Of a stretch of DNA of 64,000 bases, positions 18,244-27,787 are shown piece after piece. Numbering within the stretch: position 1 is the stretch's first letter; the number at the start of each line of letters is the position of its first letter. Source of the stretch: Bacteroidota bacterium (GTDB taxonomy: Bacteria > Bacteroidota > Bacteroidia > Bacteroidales > JAADJA01); contig JAHLKX010000002.1 of the NCBI GenBank assembly GCA_020444515.1, forward strand, positions 608,817 through 672,816. Reading direction: 5' to 3'. The notes beneath the pieces are model-generated. The model had not been told where the DNA came from, did no database searches, and saw only the letters and a list, made by a program, of their open reading frames with translations. The position numbers and the translations under genes were made by a program.

Positions 18244-19203
18244 TTATTTTGGCACCTGGCTTTGATACCCGGTTTCATTCAATTTTCCGGGTGTCTGTCC
18301 ACCGGCACCAAGGTTGACTTTCCAGTAATTGGTCTCATCGGTATTTTGTACGAGGCCATTCATATCGAAATCGCCTCCTTTATATCCTGATTGCCCGAGA
18401 TCGGCTTTCCAAACAGTTGTTTCATCTGTATTTTGAATGAGGCCGTTTCCATTTCCATCGGCTGATACCATTCCCCAAACGCCTGGCTCGAGCTCTTTAT
18501 GGCCGTTTGCTCCTCCCAATGCCTGACTGGCTCCCGTGGTGAAATCATAACTATAAATTCCCCCGGATTCTGATAAGCCCATCGAGGAGATGACGCCCAA
18601 ATGGTTTCTATGAAAAATAACAACATATAGATTTTGGCTGAAAGTCCCCGGAAAGTCGAGAATATCTGATCCGTCTTTGTCAACGATTGTTCCATCCTCT
18701 TTTATAAATGCAGCCATGGTGCTTATAATCTTATCCGAGGTTGCATTTGACGGGGAGTCAGCATCGCGTAACTGCACAATGATCCAATCAACCATACCCG
18801 GTTGAATTAAAGAAGCAATTTCGCCACCTGTATAAAGCCATACTGGGTTATTCTCGCCGTAGTAGGGTAAAGCAGGATTATAGGGCTGCTGTAAAGGGAT
18901 GTATCCCATGGTGTTGAGGGTTGTTTCCATCAAATCAGTTGATGCATTATAAGGCCCTTCCATAAAGGCTTTCACATCAATATAAAGTCTTAAGAGCAGA
19001 TTGGGTTGCTGAAATCCTTGTGTTAAAATTACATTGCCGCTGGTAAATGTTTCCGTTGCTATTTCACCCAGGGTCCAGCTCATTGACACACCTGCTCCTT
19101 CAAAATAATCACCGGCACTAGCAACCACACTTCTTTCGATGGATTGGGCAGAACACAGCATGGCTCCGACTAAAAAAACGATTGTAAAAATCTGTGTTTT
19201 CAT
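18244..19203 (-). CDS. Short secreted protein with dockerin-like C-terminal module
   Basis: 319 residues. Signal peptide (1-19), then a short segment 'SVVASAGDYFEGAGVSMSWT...GNVILTQGFQQP' (about 24-68) that in Bacteroidota commonly opens small secreted proteins. Residues 74-319 are the shared module: 'DVKAFMEGPYN', 'MVDWIIVQLRDA', 'FHRNHLGVIS', 'YSYDF', and two dockerin-like loops 'ADGNGNGLIQNTDE' and 'GDFDMNGLVQNTDE', ending 'GYQSQVPK'. It is close to the ends of the 12562-15144 and 40656-44624 proteins. Last gene of the six-gene operon, 12 bp behind its upstream neighbour and followed by a strong terminator. Being little more than module, it could be an adaptor or anchoring partner; that role is inference. 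Confidence 0.86.
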   Translation of the reverse strand: MKTQIFTIVFLVGAMLCSAQSIERSVVASAGDYFEGAGVSMSWTLGEIATETFTSGNVILTQGFQQPNLLLRLYIDVKAFMEGPYNASTDLMETTLNTMGYIPLQQPYNPALPYYGENNPVWLYTGGEIASLIQPGMVDWIIVQLRDADSPSNATSDKIISTMAAFIKEDGTIVDKDGSDILDFPGTFSQNLYVVIFHRNHLGVISSMGLSESGGIYSYDFTTGASQALGGANGHKELEPGVWGMVSADGNGNGLIQNTDETTVWKADLGQSGYKGGDFDMNGLVQNTDETNYWKVNLGAGGQTPGKLNETGYQSQVPK

Positions 19204-19215
19204 ACTTATGAGATT

Positions 19216-20736
19216 TTATTGTGAATTATTTTTTTGATTTATTTGTTCCTTCATTTTTAACAGCTCATCATAGTCATTAAGACTTGATTCGGGATAGCCA
19301 TAGGCTTCAGGGTACAAGAGTTTACCTTTTTCACAATAAGGATTATACTGTCCTTTTTCTTCTACCACAGGCCGGGCAAGTTTTTGAATCACTGGGTCGT
19401 CCCTGTCGGCATACACTACCCATGATACTTCTCTATAGGGCTCACCATATACTTTAAACCCTTTATAATTCTGTTCCCACTCATAACCTGTTAAGAAAGG
19501 TTTACCAATTGAGGTCAGTGTTACGGTTGCTTCATTTTCTTTAGTAAGTGCTTCGAAATAATCCGGCAGCATAACTTTTGTTACTCCTTTCGAATTAAGT
19601 TTGATTTTTCCCCGGTAAACCACAAGGTTTTCAGGAGATTCCATGAAATTGTGCCGAAGGAGTTTGTTTTCCGGGTCGAGCGGGTGGTCTATCAGGAATG
19701 AACCACTTCCTTTTGAAATACTTCCTGAAATTACTACGCTTCCGTGGAAGTCGGCAGCCACAGCATTTCCATCTGCCCAACCTTTTACGGCTGCATCACC
19801 AATAGTACCACCATCTGAGTAACCCCTTATCCCTGCAAATTGGTTTCCAACCCAACCATAATTATTGTAATTATTATTTTTAGCAAAAAATGCATCAAAA
19901 TCATCTACAACCTCTAATTTATTACTTAAATATCCGGTTGATCCGATACCAACATGTCCTGAAGTTACATTTAATAAAGTGTTGTTTCCGGATTGGTAAT
20001 TAATAGCAAGGTCAGCCCCTAAAGATTCAATATCGGTAACTGAACCATCAGTCCGCATTTGAATTCCTTTGCTGTCAGTACCAACGATTGTATACCCGTT
20101 GTCTAATACCCTGAATTTTGGTGTACCAAGAAATTCGGTAATTTCAAATTCATTTCCTGAATTTAAAAGTCCGTCTTTAATAACCAGGCCTTTTGTTGTA
20201 GATGGTATTGTTGTTGAACCGGAGGGAGCTGTAATTGCCAGTTTCCCATTGGGAGCGGAGGTTCCTATTCCAACACTACCAGAATTGGCAGCATAAAGAT
20301 CATTTCCTGATGCAGTCCAATCATTGTCGTCATTATTTACAACTTTTTCTGCATACAAAGCGTACGGAACACTCTGAAGTTCTGATGTTCCCAAAGAAAC
20401 ATAATTATTCCCACCTGCGGTATCAATTTCAATTTCAAGAAATTTTGAATCAATACTCCAGTCAATGTAATTGAAGTTTCCAATCACCGGAGAGCCTTTT
20501 CCAATCGCTAAATTCACTAATCCAAATTGGTTGGTAGTTTTGGAAAATGTTTCCTGGTAAACAATTGTACTGGTAGTAAAATCATGGATGCTTATTCGCA
20601 TTCCAATATTTTGATTTTGCAGAATTGTACCAACATTATCCCTCACTACTACCTGGTATTTGAAGGCCTGCGGGGGCTGGGCTGATGCAATTATTGCCAT
20701 TACTGTCAACAGTAAAATTATTTTGAGTCTTTTCAT
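19216..20736 (-). CDS. Fibre-like surface protein, 'PPQAFKYQ' family
   Basis: 506 residues. A signal peptide (about 1-19) ends at 'ASAQPPQAFKYQVVVRD', the start of a conserved N-terminal beta-domain seen in many Bacteroidota secreted proteins ('VYQETFSKTTNQFGLVNLAI', 'SVPYALYAEK'). The middle has tail-fibre-like 'GSVGIGTSAPNGKLAI' repeats. The C-terminal domain 'FLIDHPLDPENKLLRHNFME' to 'VIQKLARPVVEEKG' is shared with the next two upstream genes. No S74 domain is seen, only a short charged C-terminal helix. Fifth of six genes, 12-bp gap on each side. Likely one subunit of a heteromeric or variant surface fibre; no ligand can be predicted. Confidence 0.85.
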   Translation of the reverse strand: MKRLKIILLLTVMAIIASAQPPQAFKYQVVVRDNVGTILQNQNIGMRISIHDFTTSTIVYQETFSKTTNQFGLVNLAIGKGSPVIGNFNYIDWSIDSKFLEIEIDTAGGNNYVSLGTSELQSVPYALYAEKVVNNDDNDWTASGNDLYAANSGSVGIGTSAPNGKLAITAPSGSTTIPSTTKGLVIKDGLLNSGNEFEITEFLGTPKFRVLDNGYTIVGTDSKGIQMRTDGSVTDIESLGADLAINYQSGNNTLLNVTSGHVGIGSTGYLSNKLEVVDDFDAFFAKNNNYNNYGWVGNQFAGIRGYSDGGTIGDAAVKGWADGNAVAADFHGSVVISGSISKGSGSFLIDHPLDPENKLLRHNFMESPENLVVYRGKIKLNSKGVTKVMLPDYFEALTKENEATVTLTSIGKPFLTGYEWEQNYKGFKVYGEPYREVSWVVYADRDDPVIQKLARPVVEEKGQYNPYCEKGKLLYPEAYGYPESSLNDYDELLKMKEQINQKNNSQ

Positions 20737-20748
20737 GGTTTTATAGAT

Positions 20749-22353
20749 TTATTTGTTGTGTGTATTTAACCTGGTCATTTCGTAATCTCTTCCGGAAGAT
20801 TCAGGATAACCATAGGCCCTCGGATATAGCAGTTTCCCTTTTTCACAAAGTTTATTATCACCACCTTTTTCCTCTTCGACCGGCCTACCCAACTCATGAA
20901 TGACAGGATCATCGCGGTCGGCATATACAACCCATGACACCGATCTATCTGGTTCTCCAATTATTATAAAACCATTGTTTTCCCATTGGTAGGCGGTTAG
21001 AAATGGAACATCAATGCAAGTCAGGTATACAGTTGCTTCATTTTCTTTTGATAATGCAACAAAGTAATCCGGGAGTTCTACTCTTGCCTGGCCATTTTTA
21101 TCAAGTTGTATTTTCCCTCTGTAAATCAATAGGTTTTCAGGTGACTCAACAAAATTGTGACGGAGCAGTTTGTTTTCAGGATCGAGCGGATGATCAATGA
21201 TGAAGGATCCGGCACCTTTGCCAAGTGTACCTGAAACATATACATTACCTGAAAAATAACCTGCCCAACCGGATGAACTTTGACCAAAAATACCATAACT
21301 TGTTGCAGACACGGCATAAACTCCTGTCCCATCAGGGCTCCATCCCTGAATGGCATCTAATGAGCCAGTTGAATTAACCTGTAATTTGCGAATTGGACTT
21401 TCAGTGCCAATACCCACTTTGCCTGAGCTTTCAATAAACAGTTTTGTAGTGCCATTGGTTTGCAAATGCATATCAGCCCAACTGCCCCCTCCTGCATGTG
21501 CATTGATTTTAAAGCCTGTTCCTCCACCTTCATGATAAATTTCGCCATATACTGTGGCGTAGGAGGGATCTTCCCCAATTCGTATTCTATCATTGACATG
21601 CAATTTCGCATCGGGTGTGGACGTTCCAATCCCAACATTGCCAGAGGCATATAAATCCCCGGTAAAATAGCCTGCCCAGCCACCGTTGCTAAATCCTCGA
21701 ACTGCATCTCCTCCGAACCAATTCCATCCGTAAACTCCATAACTGTCAGCACTTCCACCAACCCCATAAATACCAGCTTGTTGATATCCGGAAGATACAC
21801 CACTTATACCTGTTGCGTCAGGACTTTCACCCATTATTGCAGAACCAGTTGCTGTTGTCACATTTAGTTTATAAAAAAGAGATGATGATCCTATACCAAC
21901 ATTTCCTGTATTAGCGGACAGTAAATCATTTCCATCCCTGATCCAATCACCGTCATTATCTGAATATAATGCATAAGGAACACTCAATAACATAGACGTT
22001 CCCAATGAAACATAAGTACTAAGTCCATTATCCCAAATTTCAATCTCAATAAATTTTTCATTGAGGTTCCATTCAATATTCTGGAAATCATATCCATTGC
22101 CGGGTGTTCCCCATCCAATAAACAGGTTGATTAACCCAAACTGATTGGATGTAACTGAATGAGTTTCTTGGTAAATAACTGGGCCAGCTGCCCATCCATC
22201 CAGAATGCTGATTTGTATGTCGATGGTTTCATTTGAGAGGATTTCTCCTGTTGCATCCCTTACCACTGCCTGGTATTTGAAGGCCTGCGGGGGCTGGGCT
22301 GATGCAATAATTATCATCACCACCAATAGTAAAATTATATTAAGTCGTTTCAT
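20749..22353 (-). CDS. Fibre-like surface protein, 'PPQAFKYQ' family
   Basis: 534 residues with the same plan as its neighbours: signal peptide, 'ASAQPPQAFKYQAVVRDATG' N-terminal domain, a middle built of 'GNVGIGTSTPDAKLHVNDRI' segments and 'YGVYGWNWFGGDAVRGFSNG' glycine/aromatic stretches as in phage-tail-like beta-fibres, and the C-terminal 'FIIDHPLDPENKLLRHNFVE' domain ending 'DYEMTRLNTHNK'. The middle segment 'HVNDRIRIGEDPSYATVYGE...GGGSWADMHLQTNG' is shared with the 26601-27650 protein, while the C-terminal domain is shared with the 22366 and 19216 proteins, so modules have been shuffled within the operon. Fourth of six genes. Confidence 0.85.
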   Translation of the reverse strand: MKRLNIILLLVVMIIIASAQPPQAFKYQAVVRDATGEILSNETIDIQISILDGWAAGPVIYQETHSVTSNQFGLINLFIGWGTPGNGYDFQNIEWNLNEKFIEIEIWDNGLSTYVSLGTSMLLSVPYALYSDNDGDWIRDGNDLLSANTGNVGIGSSSLFYKLNVTTATGSAIMGESPDATGISGVSSGYQQAGIYGVGGSADSYGVYGWNWFGGDAVRGFSNGGWAGYFTGDLYASGNVGIGTSTPDAKLHVNDRIRIGEDPSYATVYGEIYHEGGGTGFKINAHAGGGSWADMHLQTNGTTKLFIESSGKVGIGTESPIRKLQVNSTGSLDAIQGWSPDGTGVYAVSATSYGIFGQSSSGWAGYFSGNVYVSGTLGKGAGSFIIDHPLDPENKLLRHNFVESPENLLIYRGKIQLDKNGQARVELPDYFVALSKENEATVYLTCIDVPFLTAYQWENNGFIIIGEPDRSVSWVVYADRDDPVIHELGRPVEEEKGGDNKLCEKGKLLYPRAYGYPESSGRDYEMTRLNTHNK

Positions 22354-22365
22354 AGGTTTATAGAT

Positions 22366-23982
22366 TTATTTGTTTTGTGTATTTAACCTGGTCATTTCGT
22401 AATCTCTTCCGTATGATTCAGGATAACCATATGCCTTCGGATATAGCAGTTTCCCTTTTTCACAAAATTTATTATCACCACCTTTTTCCTCTTCGACCGG
22501 CTGGCCTAATTCGTGGATTACCGGATCATCACGATCGGCTAAAACTTCCCAGAAAACTTCCCTGTTGTTATCGCCATAAATAATGATTGCTGAATAATCG
22601 CTATTCCATTCGGCTCCGGTTAGAAATGGCCTGCCAACCGATGTCAAGTGGATAGAAGCTTCATCTTCTTTGGTTAAAGCCTGGAAATATTCAGGCATTT
22701 CAACTACTGCTTCACCATTTGAATTCAATGCTGCTTTTCCTCTGTATATTAAAAGATTTTCTGGTGATTCCACAAAATTGTGGCGGAGAAGTTTATTTTC
22801 TGGATCCAATGGATGATCAATTAAAAATGATCCAGCTCCTTTTGATAAGGTACCTGTCACATTAACCTTACCGACAAAATACCCAGCGAAATTATTTGGA
22901 TTGTCAGTGGTTCCGTAAACTCCTGTATTTGAAATAGACTGTCCCCAAACCCCGATGCTATTATCGCTGTATCCATGGACGCCCGTCGAGTTTTCGCTTT
23001 TTCCATATACGGCATCAATATAATTTGATTGAACTTCGAGTTTTCCGGTAGGGCTTGTTGTTCCAATTCCGACACGTCCTGAAATGACATTCATTATTGT
23101 GTTTTCTCCTGTCTGATAGTTTAATGCCAGGCCGGTGCCTAAAGACTCAATGTCGACCAAAGTTCCGGTATTTCTCATCCTGAGACCTTTACTAGTGGTT
23201 CCGATAAGCGTTGTGCCATTAACTTCTAATTTATAAGTTGGAGTTATGGTTCCTATGCCAACATTTTCAGAAAAATAACCATCACCAGCAAAAAACCCAG
23301 CCCATCCACCTGCACTGTAGCCTCTTACTGCTATTCCTCCATATCCATTATAACCATAAACTCCCCAGCTGTTGGCAGTTTGCCCCTGACCAATCACTCC
23401 TGCTGCTGCACTTCCGGATGATTTCCCATTAATCGCATAACTATCCGAACTAGTAGCCAAAATAGCCGTGTTTGTTCCTCCCAAGACATCAAGTTTAGCA
23501 TTGGGCACATTCGTCCCAATTCCAATATCTCCTGAATTGGAAGAATACAGGTTATTGCCGTCCCGTATCCAATCGTTACTTCCATTTGAATGGAGGGAAT
23601 ATGGGACACTTAATAGTTGAGTGGTTCCCATGGAAATATAACTCCCACCTCCGGTCAGATCTACCTCCACTTCAATAAATTTTTGAAGGTTATTCCAATC
23701 AATATTTAAAAATGCGTAACCAACTTCTGGTATTCCCCATCCAATATTCAGGGTAATCAATCCGAATTGATTAGTAGTAACAATATGTGTTTCCTGGTAA
23801 ATAACCGCACCTCCAGACCAGTCATTTCTTATACTTATTCTTACTCCAATTGTCTCGTTAGAAATTATATCTCCACTTGCATCCCTTACTACAGCCTGGT
23901 ATTTGAATGCTTGTGGGGGTTGGGCTTCCAATAAAATAGTTACTGTAAATAGTAAAAAAAATAACAAGTTTTTTGTTTTCAT
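22366..23982 (-). CDS. Fibre-like surface protein, 'PPQAFKYQ' family
   Basis: 538 residues. Signal peptide, 'EAQPPQAFKYQAVVRDASGD' N-terminal domain, a middle with 'GDIGIGTNVPNAKLDVLGGT' and 'AVRGYSAGGWAGFFAGDGYF' repeats, and a C-terminal 'FLIDHPLDPENKLLRHNFVE' domain ending 'DYEMTRLNTQNK'. Its last 60 residues are almost identical to those of the downstream neighbour, so the pair arose by recent duplication. Third gene of the operon; the gap to the upstream gene is 28 bp and to the downstream gene 12 bp. Probably exported to the cell surface; the export route is not clear because no standard T9SS domain is seen. Confidence 0.85.
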   Translation of the reverse strand: MKTKNLLFFLLFTVTILLEAQPPQAFKYQAVVRDASGDIISNETIGVRISIRNDWSGGAVIYQETHIVTTNQFGLITLNIGWGIPEVGYAFLNIDWNNLQKFIEVEVDLTGGGSYISMGTTQLLSVPYSLHSNGSNDWIRDGNNLYSSNSGDIGIGTNVPNAKLDVLGGTNTAILATSSDSYAINGKSSGSAAAGVIGQGQTANSWGVYGYNGYGGIAVRGYSAGGWAGFFAGDGYFSENVGIGTITPTYKLEVNGTTLIGTTSKGLRMRNTGTLVDIESLGTGLALNYQTGENTIMNVISGRVGIGTTSPTGKLEVQSNYIDAVYGKSENSTGVHGYSDNSIGVWGQSISNTGVYGTTDNPNNFAGYFVGKVNVTGTLSKGAGSFLIDHPLDPENKLLRHNFVESPENLLIYRGKAALNSNGEAVVEMPEYFQALTKEDEASIHLTSVGRPFLTGAEWNSDYSAIIIYGDNNREVFWEVLADRDDPVIHELGQPVEEEKGGDNKFCEKGKLLYPKAYGYPESYGRDYEMTRLNTQNK

Positions 23983-24010
23983 AATATTAGGAATTAAGTC
24001 TATTGATAAA

Positions 24011-26569
24011 TTATTTTTCGTCTTTTATATTTTTTTCTGATTGTACTTCATAATTATAAATATTGTCTGGAATGCCAGCTCCGCAAGGACCCAGGTAAGC
24101 TTTAAATTTTGATCCATTAATAGCACGGAATCCAGGTAGTAAATGAATTTCATTACCAGCCTTAAAATAACCTTCCTGTCCAACACCCTGGTTGTATACC
24201 CTGGTAGAATTGATCCAATCGCTGGCCTGGTAGTATGAGTAACCGATAGGCGCTAGACCTCCTAATGTCCAGCCTGTTTCACAGCTGGTATAGGTTGTTG
24301 ACCGCCATAAACCACGTCCAAAGGTTCCGGCAGTTATTTGATTCGTCGCTTCATTAATTTCAAGGTCCAGGACTGGGACAGTTGGAAGCCAGTTAGAAAA
24401 TGGAATCCAGTCATTTAAATTGTTATCCCTGTAAAAAACCCCTATATCAGTCCCAATATATATGGCATCATCAGGTGAACCATCTGTATCCTCATAGGCA
24501 ATACAATTTACAATTATGTTTGGCAAAGACCCTGTAATATTAGTCCAGGATGATCCTCCATTTGTTGAGCGATACACCTTCTCACCATCTTCAAAACCTT
24601 CAAGCGTTACAAAAACATCCAGAGAATAATCAGGATTGACTGCAATAAAATTAACTCTAACTGAAGGCAAACCGTTTGATATGTCATACCAAATTCCTCC
24701 ACCATCATTTGACCTGTAGATATCATATCCGCCACTGGCATATATTCTATCAGGATTATTTGTTCCAATGGCCAAAGCCTCATCTCCCTCTGCACCCATA
24801 TTTGTCCAGGAATCTCCACCGTTGGTGCTTTTGTATACAGGACCGTATCCTGCATAAATAATGTTTGAATTGGTCGGATCCATCATCAAAGGTGTGATCC
24901 ATGGTCCCCAAATATCATAAGGTTGAATACTGTCTGCACTTGCCCCACCATCATAAGATTTTCTCAACGTTCCATATTGGTAGGTTAAATACATTATATC
25001 GGGATTCGTGTGATCAATCATACAATCCATACCATCTGCACCCAGTATATGGGTACATGATGATCCACCTGTCCATTTGTTGGTGCCATTGTCTTGTGTT
25101 CCTCCAATTATAAGGTTTAGATCTGGTTCATAACCTGCAATGCGATAATATTGCATAATAGAAATACCCGATGAAAGATCAGACCAATTGTTACCAAAAT
25201 CGGTAGATTTATAAATACCACCATCACTTCCGCAATACAGGTGGTTATTGAGCGGATTAATTTCCAAAGCATGAATGTCAGCATGTGTATATCCAATTGA
25301 ATTATTATCATGTTTCCAGTAGGAAGTGATAGTCCAGCTGCTCCCATAATCGTTGGATACCCAGGTATTAATTCCTCCAACCATAACATAAGCATAGTCT
25401 GATCTTGAAATTGCAATAGCCAGGTCATATCCAGCCTGATCTTTATCCCCACCCCCTGAAGCATCTGGACCAATGATATTGGGCGAGTTGGATTGCATAT
25501 AAAAGTTTTCTCCACTATCATTTGAAAGGTAGACACCTACAAAAGTAGCATCCGAATATGATGGACCACAAAGCAAGTAAATCTGGTCGCTGTTATCAGG
25601 TGTAACACCAATTTCCATTCGTATTGAATTTGTTGGAACACCAAATATTTTTTGAATCCATGTTTCACCTGTATCTGTGGATTTAAAAAACTCATCATTT
25701 CTAGTGGCATACATTGTAGATGGATCTCCCGGCTTAAAATCAATATCAAAAAATGTTTCATCAGCTTCTTTCGTCCATGTTTCCCATCCATCTATTGTTT
25801 TGTAAATCCCATCTGTTGTAGCAGCAAAAAGAATATTGTAATTTGTGGGATGCATTTTTAGTTTGTAGCCTCTAATATTGTCCTCGATATCATAGGAAAA
25901 ACCTGTTTTAGACCAGGAAAGGCCACCATTATTTGATTTTAGTACACCAATGGATTTTGTGTCTCCTCCATCACCATCACCAGTAAGGATATAGATGATA
26001 TTAGGATTAGACGGGTGCACTACAATTCCTGAAACACCAATACTAGGTATACCATTGCACATATTTATCCAGGTATTTCCATCATCGGTTGTTTTCCACA
26101 TCCCACCTGAAGGCGTACCAATATAAAGAGTGTTGGGATCGGTTGGATGAAATGCAATACAATTCACCCTTCCAATTCCAGGATTCCAGCCATTGCCATT
26201 TACATAACTTGTAGGTCCCAGCTGGTACCAGGAACCATTAGTAACATCAGACGGATCAGGATCTTTGTATTGAGGATTGTTATCAAGGTACTCCTTGTAA
26301 GCTATCCAATTCAATAATGTATGATTCGTGATTTTGCCGTCAGGGGTAAGTCTGCGTTCATTCCAGTATTCCCAACGTTTCCATTGTTTGTAACCTGTTC
26401 CTCTTCCTTTATCTCTGGTAGCAAAATAGTTTTCGGTTTGTTCCTGGATCTGTATAAAGTCATCTGTTTTAGCATTGAGCCAAATATCAAAATTTGATTC
26501 CTGCCCTGATATGCTGGCTGTGCAGAAAGTTAAAATGATGATGATTATGTATGTATATATATTTTTCAT
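24011..26569 (-). CDS. Secreted BNR / VPS10-like beta-propeller protein with 3-coathanger stack C-terminus
   Basis: 852 residues from the ATG at 26569; ten extra codons upstream (from 26599) would put a non-signal sequence before the hydrophobic stretch. Signal peptide about 1-23. Residues of about 120-740 hold many BNR/sortilin-type repeats with S/T-x-D-x-G-x-x-W Asp boxes ('TTDDGNTWINM', 'KSTNGGDSWTNM', 'RSTNGGSSWTNI', 'YRSNDGGGIWYDI'), predicting two seven-bladed propellers as in VPS10, GH74 and exo-sialidase-like proteins. The end ('NSTRVYNQGVGQEGYFKAGN', 'IHLLPGFRAINGSKFKAYLG') resembles the 3-coathanger stack domain found at the C-termini of Bacteroidota surface proteins. Catalytic residues of GH74 cannot be assigned with confidence, so a binding role is as likely as an enzymatic one. 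Second gene of the six-gene operon. Confidence 0.87.
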   Translation of the reverse strand: MKNIYTYIIIIILTFCTASISGQESNFDIWLNAKTDDFIQIQEQTENYFATRDKGRGTGYKQWKRWEYWNERRLTPDGKITNHTLLNWIAYKEYLDNNPQYKDPDPSDVTNGSWYQLGPTSYVNGNGWNPGIGRVNCIAFHPTDPNTLYIGTPSGGMWKTTDDGNTWINMCNGIPSIGVSGIVVHPSNPNIIYILTGDGDGGDTKSIGVLKSNNGGLSWSKTGFSYDIEDNIRGYKLKMHPTNYNILFAATTDGIYKTIDGWETWTKEADETFFDIDFKPGDPSTMYATRNDEFFKSTDTGETWIQKIFGVPTNSIRMEIGVTPDNSDQIYLLCGPSYSDATFVGVYLSNDSGENFYMQSNSPNIIGPDASGGGDKDQAGYDLAIAISRSDYAYVMVGGINTWVSNDYGSSWTITSYWKHDNNSIGYTHADIHALEINPLNNHLYCGSDGGIYKSTDFGNNWSDLSSGISIMQYYRIAGYEPDLNLIIGGTQDNGTNKWTGGSSCTHILGADGMDCMIDHTNPDIMYLTYQYGTLRKSYDGGASADSIQPYDIWGPWITPLMMDPTNSNIIYAGYGPVYKSTNGGDSWTNMGAEGDEALAIGTNNPDRIYASGGYDIYRSNDGGGIWYDISNGLPSVRVNFIAVNPDYSLDVFVTLEGFEDGEKVYRSTNGGSSWTNITGSLPNIIVNCIAYEDTDGSPDDAIYIGTDIGVFYRDNNLNDWIPFSNWLPTVPVLDLEINEATNQITAGTFGRGLWRSTTYTSCETGWTLGGLAPIGYSYYQASDWINSTRVYNQGVGQEGYFKAGNEIHLLPGFRAINGSKFKAYLGPCGAGIPDNIYNYEVQSEKNIKDEK

Positions 26570-26600
26570 TGTCCTGAATTTTGATAATGTGCAAATCAAA

Positions 26601-27650
26601 TTATTGAGATTTCAGAACTTTTCGGAGACTCTGATTTTCCTTTTTTAAGGTTTTTAACTCTTCTTGTAAATCATTAATGAGTTTACCTTGTTCGATGGTA
26701 TAAAGTGTCAATTCTTCCACCTTCTGGAGAACCAGTTTCTGCATTTCTGCCAGGTGTAACCCATTCTCTTCAATTTCCTTAGCAGAAGGGATTCCGGGGA
26801 GATGATTGTATTTTTTGATTTGTTTTTCAAGGTCAATAAGGTTTAGTAAATTGTATTCTGAAGAAAATACATAATCAGGCCAGTTGTCAGAATATTCAAC
26901 CATCACTTCTTCACAAGCTACTTTACCATCAACTGAAAGTTTGTATCCTGCTGCAAGATCAGTTGTTCCAATGCCCACGTTTCCGCTGCTTTCGATAAAC
27001 ATTTTGGTAGTTCCATTGGTCTGAAAATAAATATCGGCCCAACTACCGCCACCTGCATTTGAATTTATTACAAATCCATTACCTCCTCCTTCATGATAAA
27101 GTTCGCCATATACAGTCGAATAAGTCGGATCTTCACCTATCCTAATCCGATCATTCACATGTAATCGGGCATTTGGAGTTGAAGTTCCTATTCCAACATT
27201 TCCTGAAATATAATAAATACTGGAATTGTACAAATCCCAGTACCCATCAGCTGAACGGCCGGCATACAAAGCATAGGGGACAGATAATAATTCATTCGTT
27301 CCCATGGACAAGTAAACGCCACTTCCATCAACATCAATTTCAACTTCTAAAAATTTTGAATCTGCAAACCAATCAATAAGTGCAAATGAGCCAAGTGTTG
27401 GGTTGTATCCAATATTTAGATTTACTAATCCAAACTGATTGGTTGTAGTATTAAAAGTTTCCTGATAGATTATTGTTCCTCCAGGAGTTTCATTTCGAAT
27501 ACTAATTATTATTTCAACCGATTGGTTAGAAACAACATTGCCAGTTTCATTTCTTATTAATGCCTGGTATTTAAATGCCTGGGGAGGCTGACAAAATACA
27601 CTTACTGAAATTGCTACACAGAGCAAGATTAATGAAATTGAGTTTTTCAT
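26601..27650 (-). CDS. Fibre-like surface protein, 'PPQAFKYQ' family, with C-terminal coiled coil
   Basis: 349 residues from the ATG at 27650. Signal peptide, then 'CQPPQAFKYQALIRNETGNV', 'YQETFNTTTNQFGLVNLNIG' and 'SVPYALYAGRS', the same N-terminal domain as in the three longer paralogues. 'GNVGIGTSTPNARLHVNDRI' repeats follow. The C-terminus differs: 'SSEYNLLNLIDLEKQIKKYN', 'HLPGIPSAKEIEENGLHLAE', then a long coiled coil to the end. This type of end is common in Bacteroidota tail-fibre-like proteins and would trimerise the fibre. First gene of the operon, downstream of the TPR-HTCS at 27817 and of a 21-bp direct repeat. Confidence 0.85.
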   Translation of the reverse strand: MKNSISLILLCVAISVSVFCQPPQAFKYQALIRNETGNVVSNQSVEIIISIRNETPGGTIIYQETFNTTTNQFGLVNLNIGYNPTLGSFALIDWFADSKFLEVEIDVDGSGVYLSMGTNELLSVPYALYAGRSADGYWDLYNSSIYYISGNVGIGTSTPNARLHVNDRIRIGEDPTYSTVYGELYHEGGGNGFVINSNAGGGSWADIYFQTNGTTKMFIESSGNVGIGTTDLAAGYKLSVDGKVACEEVMVEYSDNWPDYVFSSEYNLLNLIDLEKQIKKYNHLPGIPSAKEIEENGLHLAEMQKLVLQKVEELTLYTIEQGKLINDLQEELKTLKKENQSLRKVLKSQ

Positions 27651-27708
27651 GATCACTTGTTTTTATGATTTATATTTAACTTTTATCCCAAATAGTCGAA
27701 TCATAAAA

Positions 27709-27769
27709 TTAACATACACAACAGGCTTATGAAAGCACATATGTTGCATTCTTTAACACGAATGTTGCA
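27709..27769 (-). promoter_or_regulatory. Promoter with 21-bp-period direct repeat operator for the six-gene operon
   Basis: Plus-strand CACATATGTTGCA (27736-27748) and CACGAATGTTGCA (27757-27769) match at 11 of 13 positions and are exactly 21 bp apart. On the minus strand TATGTTAA (27709-27716), 6 of 8 matches to TAnnTTTG, lies 19 bp beyond the proximal copy and about 58 bp before the ATG. The repeat starts 47 bp past the end of the HTCS gene at 27817. Period and spacing match the promoters at 5220, 6787 and 60569 although the sequence differs. Confidence 0.6.
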
Positions 27770-27787
27770 CGAAGAAATCAGTTTCAG

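Noticed and set aside
1..27650. Prophage tail-fibre module
   Set aside because: S74 domains and 'GIGT..P' fibre repeats occur in phages, but every gene here has a signal peptide and there are no capsid, terminase, tail or lysis genes.
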